Assembly: GCF_000244915.1 (NCBI RefSeq)
Contig: NZ_CM001442.1
Location: 5,022,001 to 5,086,000 of the forward strand
Source: Bradyrhizobium sp. WSM471
GTDB lineage: Bacteria; Pseudomonadota; Alphaproteobacteria; Rhizobiales; Xanthobacteraceae
Direction: 5' to 3'
Length of the DNA stretch: 64,000 nucleotides
A program made the translations under genes and the position numbers. The notes under the pieces were generated by a model. The model saw only the letters and a list, made by a program, of their open reading frames with translations. It was not told the origin of the DNA and did no database searches. Shown one piece after another: positions 33,593 to 42,210 of this stretch. How positions within the stretch are numbered: the first letter of the stretch is position 1; every line of letters starts with the position of its first letter.

Positions 33593-34314
33593 CAGCCTCC
33601 CTGCCCCTCATCAGCCTGCAGTCGGTCTCCAGGACCTATCGCGCCGATGGAGTGGCGGTGACTGCGGTGCGCAATGTCAGCTTCGACATCGAACGAGGCG
33701 AGATCGTCGCGGTGATGGGACCGTCCGGCTCGGGAAAGTCGACGCTGATGAACATGATCGGGCTGCTCGACCTGCCGAGCGAGGGCGCGCTATATCTCGA
33801 GGGTGCCGACGTCGCCGATCTCTCGGAAGACCACCGGTCGTCCCTGCGCGCCCGCAGCATCGGCTTCGTGTTCCAGTCCTACAATCTGCTCGCTCGCCAC
33901 AATGCGATTGAGAACGTCGCGCTGCCGCTGGTCTATTGCGGCATCGGCCGCAAGGAACGTCTGGCCCGCGCCGAGCAGAGCCTGGAGGCCGTCGGCATGG
34001 TGCACCGGGCCCACCACTTCCCTCGGCAGCTCTCGGGCGGCGAGCAGCAGCGCGTCGCGATCGCGCGCGCCCTGATCGCCTCCCCGCTGATCGTGCTCGC
34101 CGACGAGCCGACCGGCGCGCTCGACAGCCGCACCGGCGCCGAGATACTGGCCCTGTTCGCCGCGCTCAACCGGACCGGCCAGACCATCGTGATGATCACC
34201 CATGACCCCGGCATCGCGACCCAGTGCCGGCGCACGATCCGCCTGCATGACGGCGCGCTCGTCGCTGACGAAACACCGGCTCCGATCCTGCCGAAACGGA
34301 GCGCTGCGCCATGA
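33589..34314 (+). CDS. ABC transporter ATPase, MacB-type N-domain
   Basis: A 241-residue ATPase of the LolD/MacB/FtsE class. Walker A is GPSGSGKSTLMN, signature LSGGEQQRVAIARAL, Walker B LIVLADEPTGALD, and the H-loop MITHDPGIA. In E. coli MacB the ATPase is fused to the permease; here it is separate and overlaps both neighbours by four bases. Together with the adaptor and permease it forms a tripartite exporter for an unknown substrate such as a peptide, lipid or macrolide. Confidence 0.92.
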   Translation: MTASLPLISLQSVSRTYRADGVAVTAVRNVSFDIERGEIVAVMGPSGSGKSTLMNMIGLLDLPSEGALYLEGADVADLSEDHRSSLRARSIGFVFQSYNLLARHNAIENVALPLVYCGIGRKERLARAEQSLEAVGMVHRAHHFPRQLSGGEQQRVAIARALIASPLIVLADEPTGALDSRTGAEILALFAALNRTGQTIVMITHDPGIATQCRRTIRLHDGALVADETPAPILPKRSAAP

Positions 34315-35534
34315 CGATGCTCCAGGGTTTTCAGATCGCCTTGCACGCCTTGCGTCTCAATCCGTTGCGCAGCATCCTCACCATGCTCGGCATCGTGATC
34401 GGCGTTGCCTCCATCGTGACCGTGTTTGCGATCGGATCCGGCGCGCAGCTTCGCCTCCAGGAGCAGATCCGCTCGATCGGCGCCAACGTGCTGATGATCA
34501 ACCCCGGCGCGGTCTACCAGGGCGGCGTGCGCCTCAAGGATGGCAGCAAGCTGACCATGACCGAGAGCGACGTGCAGGCGATCCTCGAACAGATCCCCGA
34601 GATCCAGGCAGCGGCCGGCTCGATTGCAGGAACGGCCCAGGTCATTCACGAGAGCAAGAACTGGAACACGACGATCAACGGGACGACGACCGGGCACTTC
34701 ATGGTGCGCGACTGGCAGCTTGCGACCGGCCGCTATTTTTCCAGCACCGAGGAGGCAGGCGCCGGCAAGGTCGTGATCCTCGGCAGCACGGTGGCGCAGG
34801 AGCTGTTCGCGCCCGGCGAGGATCCGATCGGCGCACAGATCAGGATCATGAAGGTGCCGCTCGAAGTGGTCGGCGTTCTCGATCGCAAGGGGCCGGCGCA
34901 GGACGACGTCGCCTTCGTGCCGCTCACCACGGCCAAGCTGCGCTTCCTCGGCAGCGCGAGCAACATCAACCGGGATTCGGTCGCCTACATCATCGCCAAG
35001 GTGGCTGCGGATGGACAGATGGCGGGGGCGCGAACGGAGATCGAAAACCTGCTGCGGCAGCGCCACCGTATCCCCGCTGGTCAGGAAGACGACTTCAAGG
35101 TCCAGGATCCGGCCGCCGCCATGGAAGCGCAGCAGGGAGCGATCCGCACCGTCGCGCTCCTGCTCGTCGCTATCGCCTCGGTCTCGCTGCTCGTTGGCGG
35201 CATCAGCATCATGAATGTCATGATCGTGTCGGTCACCGAGCGCACGCGAGAGATCGGAATTCGCCGCGCGCTTGGCGGGCGGATGCGGGACATCCGTCTT
35301 CAGTTTCTCTGCGAGGCGCTCGTGCTCTGCCTGCTCGGCGGCGCGATCGGCGTCGGAGCCGGCGTCACGCTCTCGATGACGGTGGCTCGCATGGCAGGAT
35401 GGATCACCTCGATCGACGGCCAGGCGATCGGCCTTGCCCTCGCCTTCTCGATCGCGACCGGCCTGATCTTCGGTTTTTATCCTGCACACAAGGCATCCAA
35501 GCTCAGTCCGATCGAGGCACTCAAGACGGAGTGA
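34311..35534 (+). CDS. ABC transporter permease, MacB/FtsX-type
   Basis: A 407-residue permease with one N-terminal span (ILTMLGIVIGVASIVTVFAIG), a large periplasmic domain (about 50-280) and three C-terminal spans (LLLVAIASVSLLVGGISIMNVMIVSVTERTREIGIRRALG-type region, VLCLLGGAIGVGAGVTLSM, IGLALAFSIATGLIFGFYPA). The TERTREIGIRRALG coupling helix and the final YPAHKASKLSPIEALK are diagnostic for MacB. It ends the three-gene exporter operon. Confidence 0.92.
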   Translation: MTMLQGFQIALHALRLNPLRSILTMLGIVIGVASIVTVFAIGSGAQLRLQEQIRSIGANVLMINPGAVYQGGVRLKDGSKLTMTESDVQAILEQIPEIQAAAGSIAGTAQVIHESKNWNTTINGTTTGHFMVRDWQLATGRYFSSTEEAGAGKVVILGSTVAQELFAPGEDPIGAQIRIMKVPLEVVGVLDRKGPAQDDVAFVPLTTAKLRFLGSASNINRDSVAYIIAKVAADGQMAGARTEIENLLRQRHRIPAGQEDDFKVQDPAAAMEAQQGAIRTVALLLVAIASVSLLVGGISIMNVMIVSVTERTREIGIRRALGGRMRDIRLQFLCEALVLCLLGGAIGVGAGVTLSMTVARMAGWITSIDGQAIGLALAFSIATGLIFGFYPAHKASKLSPIEALKTE

Positions 35535-35582
35535 GAACATGCTGGGGTGTTCGCATCGACCAAAGGCCACGGAGGAGCAGTC

Positions 35583-35900
35583 ATGAGTCCGGATCCGAAA
35601 AATTCGATCACACCAACGCCACGCGAGCGGGACCTGATGATGCTGATCGCGCGCGGAATGCAGAACAAGAACATCGCGTACGAGCTCAAGATCTCGGAGA
35701 ACACGGTCCGGGCCCATATCGGCAACATCATGCGCAAATACCGTCTCCAGAACCGGACCCAGATCGCGATCATCTTTGCCCTGCACGCGGCACCGCCATC
35801 GCTTCGCCGCAACCTGGCCAATGGCGGCCGCACTTCCACGACGGCCGCGCCGGCCAAGGCGGTCGCGCAGACTACGCCGGTGCCGACCGCGCCGGATTGA
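35583..35900 (+). CDS. LuxR-type HTH protein without receiver domain
   Basis: A 105-residue protein that consists of a single LuxR/FixJ helix-turn-helix (TPRERDLMMLIARGMQNKNIAYELKISENTVRAHIGNIMRKYRL) and an Ala/Thr/Pro-rich tail. There is no receiver or ligand domain. The ATG has GGAGGAG upstream and lies 48 bases past the permease stop, so it may be co-transcribed with the exporter. Such stand-alone HTH proteins (GerE-like) can act as constitutive or interacting regulators. Whether it controls the exporter is unknown. Confidence 0.78.
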   Translation: MSPDPKNSITPTPRERDLMMLIARGMQNKNIAYELKISENTVRAHIGNIMRKYRLQNRTQIAIIFALHAAPPSLRRNLANGGRTSTTAAPAKAVAQTTPVPTAPD

Positions 35901-36009
35901 CGGCTCGGGCCACAATCTCTTGCGTCATTTCGGGTGAAACACCCAAGTCCGGGGTCAACGGACCGGCGACAAAATATTTCTCTTTATTAGAATTCGGATT
36001 TTTGTTAAG

Positions 36010-36470
36010 AATCCCTCACTCCGGCCCAAGGAAGAGGGGCGTATCGCGATCGTCACGAACGCGGGCCGGACGGCGGTGGACGTTGGTCACATCGGCGCGA
36101 ACGACTTCGCAGGGCGGGCAACCGTGAGTGAAGGCGTCGCGCACACGACCGGTGTGATCGGCGTACGGCAAAATCGTGTGGTCCTGGCGCCCGGGGTCTG
36201 TGCGCCAAGCGTTGCGGTGATGTGGGTTGCCCAACCGGGCACGCGCATCAGCCATCCGCAAGGCGACGGGGGCAATAGTGCATCGCTCCCCGGGGAGATC
36301 ACGACATAAGCCGTAAAGCCACTGCGCAGGGAAGGCCGGATGTTTTGGCTTCACCTGTATGCCGCTGTGCAGATTTTTTATTGCAACTTCGCACAGTGGA
36401 CCGTGGGTGCCAGCCGGCACCCGGTCTTCCCTGCGCCCTCTTTCAATTGAGGGTGAGGCGACGAAGCAAA
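36010..36470. repeat. Dispersed intergenic repeat region, no gene supported
   Basis: This stretch is non-coding by context but its minus strand reads as a peptide string (HSGIQVKPKHPAFPAQWL, GLCRDLPGERCTIAPVA, then HHRNAW and HTILPYADHTG) that I recall from many spurious predicted proteins in Bradyrhizobium and Rhodopseudomonas. That indicates a conserved, dispersed nucleotide repeat rather than a gene. No ribosome site or consistent coding bias is visible. It fills the gap after the LuxR-type gene. Confidence 0.45.
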
Positions 36471-36522
36471 GCTCGGGCGGAATGCCGCGAGGCTGCGATC
36501 CCATGTCGGTTGTCCAACAACG

Positions 36523-36665
36523 GTCTCGTGCCCCGGACGCAACGCAGCGCCTCTTGGCGGTGCGCTGCAGAGCCGGGACCCATGCAACAGCGTGCCGTGG
36601 GACCTGCTGGGTCCCGGCTCTGCGCAGCACCGCTACGCGCTGCAGCGCGTCCGGGACACGCGAGC
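36523..36665. repeat. Nested palindromic repeat
   Basis: Perfect 16-base arms at 36567-36582 and 36608-36623 (GCAGAGCCGGGACCCA and its complement) are enclosed by a second, imperfect inverted repeat of about 26 bases (36525-36550 and 36638-36664, around CCCGGACGC/GCGTCCGGG). The whole can fold as one long stem. It lies 120 bases upstream of the phosphatase-superfamily gene. Confidence 0.65.
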
Positions 36666-36781
36666 GGCCGCCACCCTTCTTTGCATGACGCTCCGCTCTT
36701 GTAACAAAAGCGTCATGCAGCGAAACTAAACGAAGCCGGGGCCGCGGTTGGCGGCCAAGCCGCTCGCAGGGAGAGATTTTG

Positions 36782-38647
36782 ATGCGCCGTTCACTGGTGT
36801 TGCTGTCAGCCGGACTGACAGTGTTGTCCGCCGGACTCTCGACCGGACCTGCCTCCGCCGAAAACAACACGCCCCGCAACCTGATCCTGTTCATTCCGGA
36901 CGGTCTGCGGGCGCTGAAGGTCACCCCCGAGACCGCCCCCGCAATGGCCGAAATCCGCGACAAGGGCGTCAACTTCAAGAATTCGCACTCGCTGTTCCCG
37001 ACCTTCACCATGGCCAACGGCTCGGCGATGTCGACCGGCCACTATCTCGGCGATACCGGTGTATTCTCCAACACAATCTGGACCAACTACACCTCGGTGC
37101 CCGCCGGCGACACTGTCGTCCCCTTCATCGAGAACGACGCCGTGCTCGGCGACATCGACGAGCATTTCAAGGGCGACTATCTCAATGAAGAAACCATCCT
37201 GAAGCTGGCTCGCGACAAGGGGCTGAGCACCGCGGCGATCGGCAAGGTCGGCCCGACCTATCAGTTCGACCACACCGACAAGCCTGAAAAGGCCGGCCTG
37301 CATTCGGTCGTTTTCGACGATGCGACCGGCGGCAAAAATGGCGTGGCGCTGTCGGACGAGGTCAAGGACGCGCTGACCAAGGCCGGCCTGCCCCTCGCCA
37401 CGCCGCCGCGCGGCGACAACTCCAAGGCGGGCGATGCCAAGACGCCCGGCACAACGGTCGCCAACGTCGCGCAGCAGGCCTATTTCGCCGACGTCGCGGC
37501 CAAGGTCGTGCTGCCGATGTTCAAGGCGCGCAACAAGCCGTTCGTGCTGGTGTTCTGGTCGCGCGATCCGGATGGCACCCAGCATAACCAGGGCGACAGC
37601 CTCAACCAGATCATGCCCGGCATCAACGGTCCGAGCACCATGGCGAGCATCAAGAATGCCGACAGCAACCTCGCCCAGCTCCGCAGGGCGCTGGACGAGC
37701 TCGGCCTTGCCGCCACCACCAACATCATGGTCCAGGCCGACCACGGCTTCTCGACCATCTCCAAGGAAAGCAAGACCAGCCCCTCGGCCAAGGTCAGCTA
37801 TGACGACACGCCGAAGGACTTTTTGCCGATGGGCTTTCTGGCGCTCGACCTCGCCAAGGCGCTCGACCTGCCGCTGTTCGATCCCAACGACAAGAACGCC
37901 AAGGTCGAGGGTAACAAGCATCCGAAGGCCGGCAACGGCGTCCTCGGCAAGGATCCGGAAAAGCCCGATCTCGTCGTCGCCACCAATGGCGGCTCCGACC
38001 TGATCTATCTACCGAACAAGGACAAGAAGCTGGCGGCCAGGACCATCAAGACGCTGCTCGAGCAGGACTACGTCTCCGGCCTGTTCGTCGACGACTCGCT
38101 CGGCCGCTTCCCCGGCACCCTGCCGCTGTCGAGCATCAACCTGCGCGGCAAGGCGGCGACGCCGACGCCGGCGATCGTCGTCAACTTCCGCTCCTATGCC
38201 AGCGATTGCGGCGAGGCGCCGACCAACTGCTCGGTACAGGTCGCCGACACCGTGCTGCGCCAGGGCCAGGGCATGCATGGCAGCTTCAGCCGCGGTGACA
38301 CCATGAACTTCATGGCGGCGATCGGTCCGGACTTCAAAGCCGGCTATGTCAGCGAGATCCCGGTCAGCAATGCCGACGTCGGCATGACGGCCGCCCAGCT
38401 CCTCGGCCTGCGCAGTTCGCAGAACGGCGGCCTCGTTGGCCGCGTGATGTCGGAGGCCCTGCCCAACGGAATCATGCCGAAGGCGTACAAGGGGGTCGAG
38501 AAGTCCAAGAAGTCCGAGAACGGCCTGCAGACCGTGCTGAACTTCCAGCGCGTCGGCAGCCAGCGCTATTTCGACGCTGCCGGTTTCCCGGGCCGCACGC
38601 TCGGGCTGGAGCCGGACGCCGGCAAACAAAAAACGGCGGGGAAATAA
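36782..38647 (+). CDS. Secreted alkaline phosphatase-superfamily hydrolase
   Basis: A 621-residue exported protein (signal SLVLLSAGLTVLSAGLSTGPASA). The opening NLILFIPDGLRALKV gives the first metal-binding Asp; TFTMANGSAMSTGHYLGDTG carries the nucleophile Thr; MVQADHGFSTISKES and SRDPDGTQHNQGDS contain later metal ligands. This is the nucleotide pyrophosphatase/phosphodiesterase branch. It probably cleaves phosphoester or phosphonate bonds in the periplasm. GGGAGAG lies before the ATG. The stop codon lies in the loop of a strong terminator. Confidence 0.83.
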   Translation: MRRSLVLLSAGLTVLSAGLSTGPASAENNTPRNLILFIPDGLRALKVTPETAPAMAEIRDKGVNFKNSHSLFPTFTMANGSAMSTGHYLGDTGVFSNTIWTNYTSVPAGDTVVPFIENDAVLGDIDEHFKGDYLNEETILKLARDKGLSTAAIGKVGPTYQFDHTDKPEKAGLHSVVFDDATGGKNGVALSDEVKDALTKAGLPLATPPRGDNSKAGDAKTPGTTVANVAQQAYFADVAAKVVLPMFKARNKPFVLVFWSRDPDGTQHNQGDSLNQIMPGINGPSTMASIKNADSNLAQLRRALDELGLAATTNIMVQADHGFSTISKESKTSPSAKVSYDDTPKDFLPMGFLALDLAKALDLPLFDPNDKNAKVEGNKHPKAGNGVLGKDPEKPDLVVATNGGSDLIYLPNKDKKLAARTIKTLLEQDYVSGLFVDDSLGRFPGTLPLSSINLRGKAATPTPAIVVNFRSYASDCGEAPTNCSVQVADTVLRQGQGMHGSFSRGDTMNFMAAIGPDFKAGYVSEIPVSNADVGMTAAQLLGLRSSQNGGLVGRVMSEALPNGIMPKAYKGVEKSKKSENGLQTVLNFQRVGSQRYFDAAGFPGRTLGLEPDAGKQKTAGK

Positions 38648-38657
38648 CCCCGCCGTT
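38632..38657. terminator. Bidirectional Rho-independent terminator
   Basis: AACGGCGGGG and CCCCGCCGTT form a perfect 10-base stem around the 6-base loop AAATAA, which contains the TAA stop of the hydrolase gene. An A-run precedes it, which becomes a T-run for the convergent minus-strand gene that ends at 38704. Confidence 0.85.
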
Positions 38658-38703
38658 CAAATGCGTCCTCGTGAGAGGCGCAGAATTTTACATGCCCAAA
38701 ATC

Positions 38704-39276
38704 TTACATGCCGATGTCGAACACGTTGGGCAATTGGCCCGCCAGAGGCAGCGCGGTGGCGCCCAGGAAGGTCGCCACCATCGCCATCAGGCGACGGTTG
38801 TTCTGGCGCTTGCCGCGCATTTGGCTGGCGATCCACTCGAGCATTTCGCTGTTGACCTTGGAGGCATAGGACGGCGCCCATCCTTCGATATCGGACTCGG
38901 CCGACAGCGCGACGCTGCGCGGCGGCACCTTCAGGCCGGAGGCGCTGGCGGCATAATGGGCCACGGCCTTGGCGAGCAGGTCGTCGAAACGGCCGCCATC
39001 GGTGCGCTCGGTCGCGGCTTCGTTGATCTCGAACAGCACTTCGGCCTCAGCACGGCTGACCGGCTGGTCGTTGACAGCCGAGGCGGTGAGAATGCGGGCA
39101 CACCAGGCGGTGTCATCGGCATCGAGCGAGCGGGAGAAATGCACCCTTCCCTTGGTGGTGGGGCCTTCGCCAGTGATCACGCCGTCGCGCACGATAGTCA
39201 GTGCATGGGCCGAGGTATCGCGGCAGGACGGTTCAAGGGACGGCGACTCAACAGACTTATGCGCAGCGGCAGACAT
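38704..39276 (-). CDS. Conserved-looking protein, unknown, with C-terminal membrane segment
   Basis: A 190-residue protein. The N-terminal 125 residues are soluble and acidic (DADDTAWCARILTASAVND, AEAEVLFEINEAATERTDGGRFDDLLAKAVAHYAASAS), the last 25 (LMAMVATFLGATALPLAGQL) could be one membrane segment. No motif or family recognised. A tail-anchored inner-membrane protein is a possibility. It converges with the hydrolase gene and shares its terminator. Confidence 0.65.
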   Translation of the reverse strand: MSAAAHKSVESPSLEPSCRDTSAHALTIVRDGVITGEGPTTKGRVHFSRSLDADDTAWCARILTASAVNDQPVSRAEAEVLFEINEAATERTDGGRFDDLLAKAVAHYAASASGLKVPPRSVALSAESDIEGWAPSYASKVNSEMLEWIASQMRGKRQNNRRLMAMVATFLGATALPLAGQLPNVFDIGM

Positions 39277-39583
39277 AGTTCACTTCCAGATTTCTTCTGA
39301 CCGGCCAGCAATTTCATGCCGGCGTAAAGGGGTGGTTAATGATTCGGTACGGGGATCGCGACTTTTTGAGATGGTTGCCAATTGGTCGCTGTCAGGACCA
39401 TTTCGGTTCTGACAAGCGACGGGCGAGCGTGATGGAAGTCATAAAAGGCTTTCTCGGGGCAATCGCGCCCGTATAGCCCCGGTGGAGATGTTTCGCCGCA
39501 GGCGCGGCTGTAACAAAAAGGTGCTAGGAAATCAGGCCTTCAAAGAAGGAATTCACATTTTACTTGAAGCGGTTCAGTTAGCG
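39277..39583. other. Intergenic region without supported gene
   Basis: About 300 bases between divergent genes, AT-richer than its flanks. A 60-codon frame ending at 39664 has no ribosome site and overlaps the peroxiredoxin promoter, so it is not counted. No hairpin of note. Confidence 0.45.
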
Positions 39584-39612
39584 TTCACTTGGGATCGTGG
39601 AGCCCCTATAAT
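39584..39612 (+). promoter_or_regulatory. Sigma-70-type promoter for peroxiredoxin
   Basis: TTCACT, a 17-base spacer, and a perfect TATAAT (39607-39612) lie about 57 bases before the peroxiredoxin ATG. A perfect -10 box is unusual in this GC-rich DNA, which suggests strong housekeeping expression. Confidence 0.5.
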
Positions 39613-39668
39613 GGTCCCGACGGTCAAAGATGAATTCGCAAGCAAATTCAATGGCATGAGGTAGAACC

Positions 39669-40328
39669 ATGACACTTCCGATCGGCGCCACCGCCCCCGA
39701 CTTCGAAGCCGAGACCACCGAAGGGAAGATCAAGTTCCACGACTGGATCGGCAATAGCTGGGCGCTGCTGTTCTCGCACCCCAAGGACTTCACGCCGGTT
39801 TGCACGACCGAGCTCGGCGCGCTCGCCAGGCTGAAGCCGGAATTCGACAAGCGCGGGGTCAAGCTGATGGGTCTCTCGGTCGATCCGGTCGACCGCCACG
39901 CCAAATGGTCGGAGGACATCAAGGAGACGCAAGGCGCAGCGCCGAACTTCCCGATGATTGCCGATACCGACTACAACGTCTCCAAGCTCTACGGCATGCT
40001 GCCGGCTGCGATCTCGGGCGATCCCCTTGTGCGCACCGCGGCCGACAACCAGACCGTTCGGAATGTCTTCGTCATCGGGCCGGACAAGAAGATCAAGCTG
40101 GTGCTGGTCTATCCGATGACCACGGGCCGGAACTTCCAGGAGATCCTCCGCGTGATCGACTCGCTCCAGCTCACCGCCAAGCACCGCGTCGCGACCCCGG
40201 CCGACTGGTCGCAGGGTGACGACGTCATCATCGCGGGCTCGGTCTCCAACGACGAGGCCAAGACGATCTACCCGCAGGGCTGGAAGGAGCCGAAGCCCTA
40301 CATCCGGATCGTGCCGCAGCCGAAATAA
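39669..40328 (+). CDS. Peroxiredoxin, 1-Cys (Prx6) type
   Basis: A 219-residue thiol peroxidase. The peroxidatic site is C45 in HPKDFTPVCTTELG, with the Thr and Arg of the family nearby. Length and the C-terminal arm (YPMTTGRNFQEILRVIDSLQL and WKEPKPYIRIVPQPK) match the Prx6 group, which reduces H2O2 and organic or phospholipid peroxides with one active-site Cys. There is no reductase gene next to it. Confidence 0.92.
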   Translation: MTLPIGATAPDFEAETTEGKIKFHDWIGNSWALLFSHPKDFTPVCTTELGALARLKPEFDKRGVKLMGLSVDPVDRHAKWSEDIKETQGAAPNFPMIADTDYNVSKLYGMLPAAISGDPLVRTAADNQTVRNVFVIGPDKKIKLVLVYPMTTGRNFQEILRVIDSLQLTAKHRVATPADWSQGDDVIIAGSVSNDEAKTIYPQGWKEPKPYIRIVPQPK

Positions 40329-40335
40329 CGAAACT

Positions 40336-40373
40336 GTCATTCCGGGCGATGCGTCAGCGCCGCCCGGGATGAC
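40336..40373. repeat. Short palindromic repeat (GTCATTCCGGG family)
   Basis: Arms GTCATTCCGGGCG (40336-40348) and CGCCCGGGATGAC (40361-40373) pair with one mismatch. It lies between the convergent peroxiredoxin and chemoreceptor genes and could terminate both. Same family as 58399-58499 and 59408-59500. Confidence 0.65.
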
Positions 40374-40384
40374 GATGTTAGCTC

Positions 40385-42115
40385 TTACGCCGCGCGCACG
40401 CGTTCGAGGAAGCCCTCGACCTCGGCTTTCAGATGCAGGCTCTCGCCCGACAACGCCTGGGCGGAGGCAAACATCCGGCTGGACGTCTCACCCGTCTCGT
40501 TCGCACCCTCGGCGGCCTGACGGACGTTGACGGCGACATCGGCCGTGCCCGATACCGCCGCGCGAACGCTGGCGACGATGTTTTGGGTCGCGCTCTTCTG
40601 CTGCTCGACCGCCGCCGAGATCGAGCCGGCGATGCCGCTGATGCGCTCGATGGTCTGGCTGATCGCCTTGATGGCGACAACCGATTCCTCGGTCGCAAGC
40701 TGCATGCTGGCGATCTGGTTCGAGATCTCGTCGGTCGCCTTGGCGGTCTGGCCGGCGAGCGTCTTGACCTCCTGGGCCACCACCGCAAAACCGCGGCCGG
40801 CATCGCCCGCGCGCGCGGCCTCGATGGTCGCGTTCAGTGCCAGCAGGTTGGTCTGCTCGGCGATCGAGGTGATCAGCTTGACGACATCGCCGATGCGCGC
40901 GCCCGCCTCGGAGAGCTGCGCGATGCGCTGATCGGTCGCCTCGGCCTGCCGCACGGCCTCAGCGGAAATGACGTTCGATTCCTGCACCCGCCGGGTGATT
41001 TCGGAGATCGATTGAGACAGCTCGTCCGAGGCCGACGCCGCCGAACGCACGTGCTCGGAGGCGTTTTCGGAAGCTCCGGCCGACCGCGCCGACAGATCGG
41101 CGGTGGAGCGCGCGGTGTCGGTGAGCTGTCGCGCCGCCCGCTCGAATTCGCCTGACGATGTCAGCACCTTGTCGAGAATGCCGCCGACGCCGCCGCGGAA
41201 CTCTTCGACGAAATTGCGCAGGTCGGATTTGCGCTGCTCGGCGGCTGCAGCCGAAGCCGCCGCCTGCTCGCTGCGCATCCGCGCCCGCTCCTGCGAATTG
41301 CTCCTGAACACCGCGACCGTGCGGGCGATCTCGCCGATCTCGTCGGCGCGGTCCTCGCAATCGATCTCGACGTCGCTTTGACCTTCGGCGAGCGCCGTCA
41401 GCGAGCGCGTCACCGAGGTGAGCGGCTTGGTGACACGGCGGACGACCAGCAAGGTGAGGACCATCACCAGCAGCGCGGCGAACCCGGCGGCGATCGCCAT
41501 GCTTTCGATCGTGTGGGCCAGCATGCTCTCGAACTGGGCCATCGGGATGCCGACATAGAGGATGCCGGCGACCTTGCCGCTGGCGTCGGCGATCGGGAAA
41601 TAGGCGGTCATGAAGGTCTTGCCGAACAGCGTGGCCGGGCCCTTGTAGGCCTCGCCACGACGCAGCAGCGCCTGCGCCGGATGATCGGCGGCAAGCTGGG
41701 TCCCGACGGCGCGGTCGCCATTTTCCTTCTTCACGTTGGTCGAGCGCCGCACGAACTGCCCGCTCGCATCGTCGAACACGAACAGGGTGGCGTTGCCGCC
41801 GACATAGGACACCGCGCGATCGACGATGGCGTGATCCTTAAAATCCGGCATCTTGGAAATCTCGGCGCGCGCCACCGCGCCATCCTTCATGGTGATCTTC
41901 GCGTCGGGATTGGTCTCGGCAAAGGCCAGCGCCAGCGTGCGCAGACTCACCTCGATATCGCGCAGCGCACGATCGTTGAACACGGAGCTGAGCGACCAAT
42001 AGCCGGCCCCGACCACGAGCGCCGTATTCATGGCGATCAGCAGCACCGCGCACAGGAGCGCCTTGGTGCCAAGTTTGAATTGCGGCAGAAACTTCGCCGT
42101 TGCTCGTCCGTACAT
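40385..42115 (-). CDS. Methyl-accepting chemotaxis protein
   Basis: A 576-residue chemoreceptor. Span one ([21 protein letters not shown]) is followed by a periplasmic Cache-type sensor domain (about 50-195), a second span ([19 protein letters not shown]), HAMP ([21 protein letters not shown]), and the MCP signalling hairpin with its conserved tip ([41 protein letters not shown] region). The ATG chosen is the first before the membrane span. It is inner-membrane and probably polar; the ligand is unknown. It is divergent from the photolyase. Confidence 0.92.
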   Translation of the reverse strand: MYGRATAKFLPQFKLGTKALLCAVLLIAMNTALVVGAGYWSLSSVFNDRALRDIEVSLRTLALAFAETNPDAKITMKDGAVARAEISKMPDFKDHAIVDRAVSYVGGNATLFVFDDASGQFVRRSTNVKKENGDRAVGTQLAADHPAQALLRRGEAYKGPATLFGKTFMTAYFPIADASGKVAGILYVGIPMAQFESMLAHTIESMAIAAGFAALLVMVLTLLVVRRVTKPLTSVTRSLTALAEGQSDVEIDCEDRADEIGEIARTVAVFRSNSQERARMRSEQAAASAAAAEQRKSDLRNFVEEFRGGVGGILDKVLTSSGEFERAARQLTDTARSTADLSARSAGASENASEHVRSAASASDELSQSISEITRRVQESNVISAEAVRQAEATDQRIAQLSEAGARIGDVVKLITSIAEQTNLLALNATIEAARAGDAGRGFAVVAQEVKTLAGQTAKATDEISNQIASMQLATEESVVAIKAISQTIERISGIAGSISAAVEQQKSATQNIVASVRAAVSGTADVAVNVRQAAEGANETGETSSRMFASAQALSGESLHLKAEVEGFLERVRAA

Positions 42116-42210
42116 GAATGGAATGACTCCTGTAATTCCTGCATATTCGTGCAATCGGCTTACGGTCGCATTAACGGCGGTTCCAATCGCCGGACGCCAA
42201 TGCTTTCCAA

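Noticed and set aside
34202-36127. Long plus-strand frame over the MacB-like permease
   Set aside because: Out-of-frame shadow of the permease and HTH genes; no family pattern.
39482-39664. 60-codon frame before the peroxiredoxin gene
   Set aside because: No ribosome site, unlike its neighbours in composition, and overlaps the likely peroxiredoxin promoter.
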